64,000 bases of DNA from an uncultured Schlesneria sp. Lineage in GTDB: Bacteria > Planctomycetota > Planctomycetia > Planctomycetales > Planctomycetaceae. Location: the NCBI GenBank assembly GCA_903871875.1, contig CAIQIR010000091.1, positions 1-64,000 of the forward strand. Reading direction: 5' to 3'. The stretch's first letter is position 1; each line of letters opens with the position of its first letter. Made by a program: the position numbers and the translations under genes. Under the pieces are notes generated by a model. The model did no database searches. It was not told the DNA's origin and saw only the letters and a program-made list of their open reading frames with translations. Positions 1-6,796 of this stretch are shown in pieces.

Positions 1-200
1 CAAGAGCCTTGCATCGAATACGATTGATTCAGGCTGCCGAAAGCCGAACCCAAGTCTTCCAGTTCGTTATTGATATTGAAGCTGACTTCCGACAGTCCGA
101 CGATCATTCCCAGGACGGCCACCGTCGCAACGATGACCAATTCGGCAGAGATAATGAAACCAGCTTCGTCGTTCATCAGGTTCGTGAAGAGTGCGTTCAT
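1..200 (-). CDS. Small pilin-like (Flp-like) membrane protein, partial at left edge
   Basis: The start codon is at 198-200 on the minus strand, preceded by an AAAGGA ribosome binding site, and the reading frame stays open to base 1, so the C-terminus lies outside the window. The visible 66 residues begin MNALFTNLMNDEAGF, followed by one hydrophobic helix (about residues 15-36, containing ISAELVIVATVAVLG) and then a polar stretch. This resembles small Flp-like or pseudopilin-like proteins that I associate with planctomycetes. The usual Gly/Phe cleavage site with Glu at +5 is not exact here, because Glu sits at +6 after the AG/F junction, so processing by a prepilin peptidase is uncertain. No function is assigned beyond probable inner-membrane or pilin-like. 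Confidence 0.7.
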   Translation of the reverse strand, partial: MNALFTNLMNDEAGFIISAELVIVATVAVLGMIVGLSEVSFNINNELEDLGSAFGSLNQSYSMQGS

Positions 201-283
201 GGCGGAGTTCCTTTCTGAGGACTCAAGAGACATTATGTCTGCTATTTGGTTTGTTGTGAGTTGTGTTTCACAGGATGATCAGG

Positions 284-314
284 TGTAAAGCAGACTGAAT
301 GCCAAACTTGTCAA
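284..314 (-). promoter_or_regulatory. Possible sigma70 promoter for the pilin-like gene
   Basis: On the minus strand a perfect -35 hexamer TTGACA (309-314) is followed after 19 bases by TTTACA (284-289), about 85 bases upstream of the pilin-like start at 200. The -10 is imperfect and the spacing is long, so this is a weak call based on sequence alone. Confidence 0.3.
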
Positions 315-690
315 CCCGTTCAAGTTTCTTAACAAGCGATCAGTACGCCACTCCACAAATGCCATCAAGAAAAAGACTTAGACAAGCCCCCAGATTTTTT
401 TCCGTGACCCGCATGCGAAGCGAGTGACCCGAAACCCGTGTTCACCAAACGCATCACGACACGCGATCCACCGCGATTTGTAACGCGGTAACAGATTCTG
501 CGATAAAGACTTAGTGATTGTGCGCAGCAACGAAACAACGACGTTGAGGAATGACAACGATGCTCTGCCGCACGAATTTAAACGTCGGAAAAAGCGAATC
601 GAGAAAGGACGAATGCGGAAGGTCGCTTTCGTCGCTCGCTTGACGGGGCGGGATGAAGTTGGATAATTCCCGTCCTGCTATCTTCAGCTG
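315..690. other. Non-coding stretch before tRNA-Gly
   Basis: No convincing gene was found here. The only open frame of note, on the minus strand at 511-720, runs through the tRNA and has no family signature or ribosome binding site. The stretch presumably holds the promoter for the tRNA and the downstream trigger factor gene, but no clear -35/-10 pair is visible. Confidence 0.5.
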
Positions 691-763
691 GCGGGTGTAA
701 CTCAGTTGGTAGAGTACCACGTTGCCAACGTGGTTGTCGTGGGTTCGAGTCCCATCACCCGCT
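691..763 (+). tRNA. tRNA-Gly (anticodon GCC)
   Basis: A complete cloverleaf can be drawn. The acceptor stem pairs GCGGGTG (691-697) with CACCCGC (756-762), with discriminator T at 763. The D-arm region CTCAGTTGGTAGAG and the T-arm GGGTTCGAGTCCC are both present. The anticodon stem CCACG/CGTGG flanks the loop TTGCCAA (722-728), which contains GCC at 724-726. The CCA tail is not encoded, as the following bases are CTC. It sits 36 bases upstream of the trigger factor start. Confidence 0.97.
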
Positions 764-799
764 CTCTAATGCATTGATTTCAAATAAGGACGATCCTCT

Positions 800-2257
800 G
801 TGAGTGAAGCAGGAACCCCTGTCGCGGACGCTATTCCAGAAGTGGATTCGGACCAGAAGTACAAGCTGTCGTTAAAAGTCGATATCCAGAATGTCGGCCC
901 TTGCCGAAAGCACGTCCGAGTCTCCGTTCCACGCCAGGACATTGATCATTTCTCAGAAGAAGCGGTCAAAGAAATTGTCGAAACAGCTGCGGTACCTGGC
1001 TTCCGCAAAGGTCGCGTGCCAGCCAGTCTCGCTCAAAAGCGATTCAAAACAGAGATTTCCAACTCTGTCCGTCAACGAGTGTTGATGCAAAGCCTGGAAC
1101 AACTGGCCGAAGACAACACGCTCGATCCGATTAACGAGCCTGACTTCGACATCGAAAGCCTGACGATCCCCGAACAGGGTGATTTCGAATACGAATTCGA
1201 CGTGGAAGTGCGTCCGGATTTCGAGCTGCCAAAGTATGACGGATTGACGATTCAACGACCGTCGCGGGAAGTGTCAGAAGCGGATGTCGATGCTTATCTC
1301 GACCGATTCCGCGCCCAATACGCCACTAACGATTCGCATGACGGGCCAGCCGAAGCCAATGATTTTGTTGTCGCTTCTGTGGAATTCACTCGCGAAGGCA
1401 CCCCCTTCCGCAAAATCTCGTCAGTCGAACTTCAGCTGAAGCCGATTGTCCGGTTCCGCGATGCCGAAATTCAGGGCTTTGATCAATTGATGGCAGGTGC
1501 CATCTCTGGAACGGAAAAGCAAGTCGAAGTCACGATTTCGAACGAAGCCGAGCAAGTCGAAATGCGCGGTGAGAAGTTGAATGCCACGATTATCGTTGGC
1601 GAAGTTCGACGATTGAAGCTGCCCGAATTGAGCGGACCGTTTTTCGAGCGAATCGGCTATCACGATCTCGACAAGTTACGAGAAGAAATTCGTGGAATGC
1701 TCGAGCGACAAGTCGTCTATGAACAGCGCCAAGCAGTTCGCAAGCAGGTGATTGAAAAGATCACCGAATCGGCCACTTGGGACCTTCCCGAACTGCTGGT
1801 TCGTAAGCAAACCGAGAATGCGTTGCGGCGTGAAATTCTGGAGATGGAGCAAGCCGGCTTCACGTCTCAACAGATTATGGCCCGCGAAAACCAATTGCGC
1901 CAAAACGCGATCACGTCAACGCGACAAGCTCTGAAAGAGCACTTCGTACTGGACAAGATCGCTGAACACGAAAAGATTGAAGTCACACCGATGGATATCG
2001 ATTCTGAGATTCAGATGATGGCGATTCAGCGCGGTGAAAATCCACGACGCGTCCGGGCTCGCTTGGTGAAATCGGGTGTCATCGAAAATCTCGAGGCCCA
2101 GATTCGCGAGCGTAAGGCGGTTGACGTGGTGCTGAAGTCCGCCGTATTTGAAGACGTGACTGTTCCGGTCGCGAAAACAGACGATGTGCAGGCGCTGTCG
2201 ATCTCGGTCTGTGGCACTTCGACGGTGGTCGTCAACCCCAACGAAGAAGACGAATAG
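800..2257 (+). CDS. tig: Trigger factor (ribosome-associated chaperone)
   Basis: Trigger factor binds ribosomal protein L23 at the exit tunnel and shields nascent chains. The 485-residue product has the N-terminal ribosome-binding domain, with the signature loop GFRKGRVP at residues 67-74 (GFRKGKVP in the E. coli protein). A central region (about 170-265) stands in for the FKBP-type prolyl isomerase domain but looks degenerate. A long helical C-terminal chaperone domain follows (about 280-450). An N-terminal extension of about 20 residues precedes the conserved domain. The start is GTG at 800, with AAGGA 10 bases upstream. It is followed by two clpP genes, an arrangement resembling the common tig-clpP-clpX order but with no clpX in this window. 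Confidence 0.93.
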   Translation: MSEAGTPVADAIPEVDSDQKYKLSLKVDIQNVGPCRKHVRVSVPRQDIDHFSEEAVKEIVETAAVPGFRKGRVPASLAQKRFKTEISNSVRQRVLMQSLEQLAEDNTLDPINEPDFDIESLTIPEQGDFEYEFDVEVRPDFELPKYDGLTIQRPSREVSEADVDAYLDRFRAQYATNDSHDGPAEANDFVVASVEFTREGTPFRKISSVELQLKPIVRFRDAEIQGFDQLMAGAISGTEKQVEVTISNEAEQVEMRGEKLNATIIVGEVRRLKLPELSGPFFERIGYHDLDKLREEIRGMLERQVVYEQRQAVRKQVIEKITESATWDLPELLVRKQTENALRREILEMEQAGFTSQQIMARENQLRQNAITSTRQALKEHFVLDKIAEHEKIEVTPMDIDSEIQMMAIQRGENPRRVRARLVKSGVIENLEAQIRERKAVDVVLKSAVFEDVTVPVAKTDDVQALSISVCGTSTVVVNPNEEDE

Positions 2258-2541
2258 CAGCATCGCCGATATCGGGCCGCTGACCGAACTTGGCGGCAAC
2301 TGATCGTGGGCCTGCTGGACGTCTGTGAATCTGGGGGGGGGCGGTCGTCGACTGCGTGGTTTACGTACTCGGTATCGGCTGGCTTCCGCGGATTTTCGAT
2401 CGCTTCTGCCGATAAAATTCGCTGGCATGAGCCTTGCCTGAGACTGGGCGGGTGCCTACTCTTCCCTCGAAGAGTAAAACGCAATGGGAAATGACCAGTG
2501 ATTTCCCCTGAGGATTGTCTAATCTTGAGGAAGGGTGATGC

Positions 2542-3168
2542 ATGCTCGACTCGTATCGTGGCTCAGTCTCTCCGCAATTGAACGCGTCTCGCGACTATGC
2601 GCGACAGCGTCAAATGGGGATCGGCGATCTGTTGCTTGAAAATCGAATCGTCTTTTTGGACGGTCCGATTCACGATGCCAGCGCCAATCTGATCGTGATG
2701 AAATTGTTGTTCTTGCAATCCGAGAACAAACATCAGGATATTCACTTCTACATCAATTCACCGGGCGGCTCGGTGAGCGCGACGATGGCGATTTACGACA
2801 CGATGCAGTTTTTGCAATGCAGTGTCGCCACATACTGCGTCGGCTTGGCGGCCAGTGGTGGGGCAATCCTGGTTGCTGGTGGCACCAAAGGAAAGCGATT
2901 CATCCTGCCGCACGCGAAAATGATGATCCACCAGCCATACGGTGAAGTCGGCGGGCAAGTCTCAGATATCGAAATTCAAGCTCAGGAAATTCTTGATACG
3001 CGAGAAATTCTGAACGTGATTCTTTCACAGCACACGGGTCAACCGGTTGAGGTGATCGCCAAAGACACGGGTCGCGATCGCTATTTGAGCGCCAAGCAGG
3101 CCAAAGAATATGGTCTGGTCGACGAGATTCTTCTCAATCCTAAGGCGAAGGCTGCCGCGGCGACCTGA
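2542..3168 (+). CDS. clpP: ATP-dependent Clp protease proteolytic subunit, paralogue 1
   Basis: This is a 208-residue serine peptidase of the ClpP family, which forms the tetradecameric proteolytic barrel used by ClpX or ClpA/C unfoldases. The catalytic triad is complete: Ser105 in LAASGGA, His130 in MMIHQP and Asp179 in GRDRYLSA. The residue after the nucleophile is Gly instead of the usual Met (ASMGA in most ClpP and in the neighbouring paralogue), which may affect oligomer pairing or specificity. The start ATG at 2542 has a strong GAGGAAGG upstream. An ATG four bases earlier is in another frame and gives no ClpP sequence. It lies 284 bases after tig and 78 bases before the second clpP. Confidence 0.93.
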   Translation: MLDSYRGSVSPQLNASRDYARQRQMGIGDLLLENRIVFLDGPIHDASANLIVMKLLFLQSENKHQDIHFYINSPGGSVSATMAIYDTMQFLQCSVATYCVGLAASGGAILVAGGTKGKRFILPHAKMMIHQPYGEVGGQVSDIEIQAQEILDTREILNVILSQHTGQPVEVIAKDTGRDRYLSAKQAKEYGLVDEILLNPKAKAAAAT

Positions 3169-3246
3169 GTCGTCCCCTTCGCGAGCGTGTGACATTCCCA
3201 CGCTGCCTGCTTTGAACAAGTCACCTTCGATCAGCGAGTTCCCGTC

Positions 3247-3852
3247 ATGACTTCACTCGTACCCTATGTCATCGAAAAGAACGGCCGCGACGAGCGGGCG
3301 ATGGATATTTACAGCCGTTTGCTTCGCGACCGCATTATTCTGTTGGGCAGTCAAATCAACGACGACGTCGCCAACAGTATTGTGGCTCAATTGCTGTACT
3401 TGCAATTTGAAGACAGCAAAGCCGACATTCACATGTATATCAATAGCCCCGGCGGGTCGATTACGTCCGGCATGGCAATTTACGACACGATGCAGTTCAT
3501 CGCCTGCGATGTCGCGACCTACTGCCTTGGCCAATGCGCCAGCATGGGTGCAATGCTGTTGACCGCCGGCACCAAGGGCAAGCGACACGCTCTGCCCAAT
3601 AGCCGAATCATGATCCACCAACCACTGGCAGGAATGCAGGGCACGGCGGTGGAATTGGAAATCCATGCGAAGGAAGTCATTCGAACGAAGCGCCGCATGA
3701 ACGAATTGATGCTCAAGCATACCGGGCAAACACTGGACAAAATTGAACAAGACACGGATCGCGACAACTTCATGTCGGCGGAAGAAGCTCGTTCTTACGG
3801 TTTGATTGACAACATTCTCGAGAAACTACCTGCACCCGTTGCGGCGACGTAA
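3247..3852 (+). CDS. clpP: ATP-dependent Clp protease proteolytic subunit, paralogue 2
   Basis: A 201-residue ClpP that keeps the classic motifs: Ser99 in CASMGAML, His124 in MIHQP and Asp173 in DRDNFMSA, with the conserved NSPGGS strand at 66-71. It is closer to canonical ClpP than the preceding paralogue. Two adjacent different ClpPs suggest a mixed-ring protease, as known from Mycobacterium and Listeria; that it happens here is inference. The adjacent tig and clpP1 on the same strand suggest joint expression. Confidence 0.94.
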   Translation: MTSLVPYVIEKNGRDERAMDIYSRLLRDRIILLGSQINDDVANSIVAQLLYLQFEDSKADIHMYINSPGGSITSGMAIYDTMQFIACDVATYCLGQCASMGAMLLTAGTKGKRHALPNSRIMIHQPLAGMQGTAVELEIHAKEVIRTKRRMNELMLKHTGQTLDKIEQDTDRDNFMSAEEARSYGLIDNILEKLPAPVAAT

Positions 3853-3871
3853 CGAGTTCTGTGTTGCGACG

Positions 3872-3897
3872 GGGCTTTCGCCGAGAGGCAAAGCCCG
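3872..3897. terminator. Possible bidirectional terminator hairpin between convergent genes
   Basis: GGGCTTT (3873-3879) pairs with AAAGCCC (3890-3896) around a 10-base loop, directly after clpP2 and before the end of the convergent ABC ATPase gene. There is no long T-run on either side, so termination is likely only by position and stem. Confidence 0.35.
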
Positions 3898-3963
3898 GCT
3901 CGAAGAACGCTGGGCCGTTCCGGGGCGACATCGCTGGTGAACTTTTTGACCAGCCACAACGCT

Positions 3964-4677
3964 CTACTTGACTTCCTCATCGGGAGAAAAGAAGCCTTCG
4001 CTGGCGATGACACCGTCTTTCATGACGATTTGACGGCGAGCCCGACGAGCGACCGAGTTCTCGTGTGTGACCATGATAATCGTGCGTCCCTCACGATTCA
4101 GTCCGGTCAGCAGTTCCATGATCTCTTTTTCAGTCGTCGAATCCAGATTCCCTGTCGGCTCGTCAGCCAGGATGATCTCGGGATCGTTGACCAGCGCTCT
4201 GGCAATCGCCACACGTTGTTGCTGACCGCCTGATAACTGAAATGGGCGATGATCGAGTCGGTCAGACAGCCCCACTTTCGCAGCCAGGTCGATGGTTCGA
4301 TTCATTTCCGCCGAGCCGATTGTGCGTTTATCGGATCGGTAGTGGAACGGAACCTGAATATTTTCCAAAACCGTGTATTGGGCGATCAGATTGTAAGACT
4401 GGAAAATAAATCCAATCAGACGATTACGGATCTCGGAAAGCTGATCATCACTCAGCGTACTGACGTCATAATTCGACAAGATGTAGTGACCGCTGGTCGG
4501 TCGGTCGAGCGCCCCCAACAGGTTCAGCAGCGTACTTTTTCCGCTACCGGACGAACCCATAATGGCGACGAAATCACCCACTGGAAACTCGGCCGATACA
4601 CCGCGAAGAGCTCGGACCGTATTCTCGCCAAGTTGGTAGAATTTCGTCAGATTGATCAGCTGGGCGGCCAACGCCAT
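3964..4677 (-). CDS. ABC transporter ATP-binding protein (MacB/LolD type)
   Basis: The 237-residue ATPase has Walker [10 protein letters not shown] (residues 41-49), the signature LSGGQQQR, Walker B with [13 protein letters not shown], and a switch histidine in VTHE. The GNLDS sequence after Walker B and the overall length match the MacB/LolD/SalX branch, which drives lipoprotein sorting, macrolide export or peptide export. The frame is open up to 4785, but the family N-terminus starts at the Met encoded at 4677; no good ribosome binding site supports either start. It is last in an operon after MarR, TolC-like and HlyD-like genes. No FtsX/MacB-type permease is encoded downstream, since the convergent clpP2 follows directly, so its membrane partner must lie elsewhere. 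Confidence 0.88.
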   Translation of the reverse strand: MALAAQLINLTKFYQLGENTVRALRGVSAEFPVGDFVAIMGSSGSGKSTLLNLLGALDRPTSGHYILSNYDVSTLSDDQLSEIRNRLIGFIFQSYNLIAQYTVLENIQVPFHYRSDKRTIGSAEMNRTIDLAAKVGLSDRLDHRPFQLSGGQQQRVAIARALVNDPEIILADEPTGNLDSTTEKEIMELLTGLNREGRTIIMVTHENSVARRARRQIVMKDGVIASEGFFSPDEEVK

Positions 4678-4747
4678 AGGGAATACGCCGAATCGAGATC
4701 GCAACAGGAAAACGAGAACCGGTGAAAGAGCGAAACGGTTCGACTCG

Positions 4748-6796
4748 TTAATTCCCACCGGCATCCGCAGGTCGTGGTCGTCCACCGCCTCCGCTGAACT
4801 TGGCGATTGCCGCGAGGAATTCCTCTTTGGTCACACTACCGTCGGCATTGGTATCGAACCGATCAAAGTTTTCGGCAATCCGCCCGCCGGCTTCGTCTTT
4901 GGACACTTTGCCATCTTGATCCTTGTCCATCTGATTAAACCGTGCCATCGGATCCAAGTTGCGTGACGGACGACCTTCCTCGGAGGTAGAACCTTGTGGT
5001 CCACCTTCGCCTTCCGCTCGTCGTCGTCGGCCTTGGCCGCGATCTGACGATTCCCCCGGAGTAGCGGGACTCGCTGCGGCGGCGGGTTTATCTGCAGGCG
5101 TTCCCGGCGCCACGGGTGGAATCACCTCGGGTGGTTTCGCTGCCTGTTTCGCTTGTTCACTAGCCAGTTGCTCTTCGAGATCCGAGATCTCCTTCTGGAA
5201 GTGTGAATGTGGGTTAATCACCACCTCATCACCCTCCACCAGACCGTCCAGAATCTCGATGAAGTTCGAATTGGTCTTACCGACTTTAATCGAGCGTTGC
5301 TCGACCGTCTTACCTTTGACGACAAACACGAATTGCTTGCTGCCAATCGTCACGTTGGCTTGAATGGGGATTTGCAGCACATCTTCCCGGCGTTCGACAA
5401 GAATTTCCGTACTGGCATTCAATCCAGGACGCAGTTTGTTCACTTTCTCGATCGAGTCGGTGATTCTGATCGCCGCATCATATTCTCTGATGTTGCTACT
5501 GAAGCCGCCAGTTGAACTGGGAACGGACGAAACTTGGTCAACCACCCCGTGAAACACTTGATCAGAGTATGCATCGACTTTCACATTCACCGACAATCCT
5601 GGCCGGACCATACTGATACGAGACTCGTGGATGCGAGCACTGACTTTCATCTTGTCCAGATCGGGAATATTGATGATCGCCTGTCGTTCGCGGACAAGCA
5701 CACCTTCATCAATGACCACTTGTTCCGCAGCGCGTCCATCCTTGATGTTGGCATAGACGACTTGACCATCGAGTGGTGCGTAGATCTTGCAATCCACAAT
5801 CTGCTTCTTCATACGCTCGTGCTTGTTGTGCTCGACTTCGTGGACCAGTTCTCGCGCATGCAGTTCGGCTTCTTTTTGGATTAAGGCCGATTTGGTTCGA
5901 CTATTGGTCCGTTCGATTTCGCGGCGACATTCATCGACCTTAGCCTCCAGCTCGATCATTGTTCGATTCTCAATGAAATCGAGGAGCAACGTCTTTTTGC
6001 CTTCAAACAGCTCTTTGTTGATCCGCTGCGTTTCCACGGCGATGCGTTCGGATTCCAGGTCATTTTGAGTTTTGTAGCCGCTCTTCGCCATCCGCTTGAC
6101 GTAGTCATAGCTTTCCTGGGCGCGAGAGAGATTCTCATCGGCGAGCATGATCTGGCTCTCAAGATCGTTCTTTTGTTGAACGAGATCGCCTTCTTTGAAT
6201 TTGATCAAATCAATTTCGGCGAGCTTGAGCCGGAGCGCGGTGGCTTCCGTTTCGCTCGTGTTTTGAATGACCTGAATTTTCAGGTCTTCGCGCCCTTGAT
6301 TGAGGGCGGTGAGGGCACGTTCAGCCAGGATCTCCTGCTGCGTCTCACGATCACTCAAAAGTGACGAATCGAGTTCGCAGACCAAGTCTCCCTTTTTAAC
6401 GCTGGTGCCTTCTTTAACGATAAAGATGATCGCAACAGAGCCTTCGACCTTACTCGACAGAACCACGTTCCTCATACTGTCGAGAGACCCTTTCTCGACC
6501 ACTGTGATCTGGAACGTCCCCTTCTTCGCCGTCTCGGTCACCAGTCCCTCGGTCGGGTCCTGTGTCCTCGTCAACGCCGTCGAGATCTGAGACCAGCCGG
6601 ATTTCAGTTGGGGCCACGCGAGCACGCCCACCAAGGCCACGCCGGCCACGACGATCCCCCTCTTCCACTTCCGTTTTTGCGGGGGCAGCTGGCGCGAAGA
6701 GGCCGAGCCGGACGATTCCGGGGTGCGAGCTTCGCTTGGAGCGTGATGTTTTGGCGCTACTGTTTCCGGCGGGAGTGGGTTCGGGTGGGATGTCAT
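4748..6796 (-). CDS. HlyD/RND-type periplasmic adaptor subunit with C-terminal EF-hands
   Basis: The 682-residue product has a proline-rich cytoplasmic N-terminus, one membrane anchor (about residues 47-62) after KRKWKR, a lipoyl/beta-barrel half (TFQITVVEKGSLDS, then SVAIIFIVKEGTSVKKGD), a long coiled-coil hairpin (about 150-320), the second barrel half (YAPLDGQVVYANIKDG), and beta-barrel and membrane-proximal regions. Such adaptors bridge an inner-membrane ABC pump and an outer-membrane TolC channel. The last 70 residues add two EF-hand loops, DKDQDGKVSKDE (about 624-635) and DTNADGSVTKEE (about 648-659), suggesting calcium binding. The start at 6796 is chosen because the anchor and preceding basic residues need this region. 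It lies deep inside the upstream tolC-like reading frame, giving an out-of-frame overlap of about 347 bases. Confidence 0.82.
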   Translation of the reverse strand: MTSHPNPLPPETVAPKHHAPSEARTPESSGSASSRQLPPQKRKWKRGIVVAGVALVGVLAWPQLKSGWSQISTALTRTQDPTEGLVTETAKKGTFQITVVEKGSLDSMRNVVLSSKVEGSVAIIFIVKEGTSVKKGDLVCELDSSLLSDRETQQEILAERALTALNQGREDLKIQVIQNTSETEATALRLKLAEIDLIKFKEGDLVQQKNDLESQIMLADENLSRAQESYDYVKRMAKSGYKTQNDLESERIAVETQRINKELFEGKKTLLLDFIENRTMIELEAKVDECRREIERTNSRTKSALIQKEAELHARELVHEVEHNKHERMKKQIVDCKIYAPLDGQVVYANIKDGRAAEQVVIDEGVLVRERQAIINIPDLDKMKVSARIHESRISMVRPGLSVNVKVDAYSDQVFHGVVDQVSSVPSSTGGFSSNIREYDAAIRITDSIEKVNKLRPGLNASTEILVERREDVLQIPIQANVTIGSKQFVFVVKGKTVEQRSIKVGKTNSNFIEILDGLVEGDEVVINPHSHFQKEISDLEEQLASEQAKQAAKPPEVIPPVAPGTPADKPAAAASPATPGESSDRGQGRRRRAEGEGGPQGSTSEEGRPSRNLDPMARFNQMDKDQDGKVSKDEAGGRIAENFDRFDTNADGSVTKEEFLAAIAKFSGGGGRPRPADAGGN

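Noticed and set aside
511-720. 69-codon minus-strand frame through the tRNA-Gly
   Set aside because: Runs through a tRNA gene and has no support.
2331-2342. G-run near 2335 (and a G7 run near 11281) as possible phase-variable tracts
   Set aside because: They lie in intergenic sequence with no gene start or promoter spacing they would alter; likely just GC-rich sequence.
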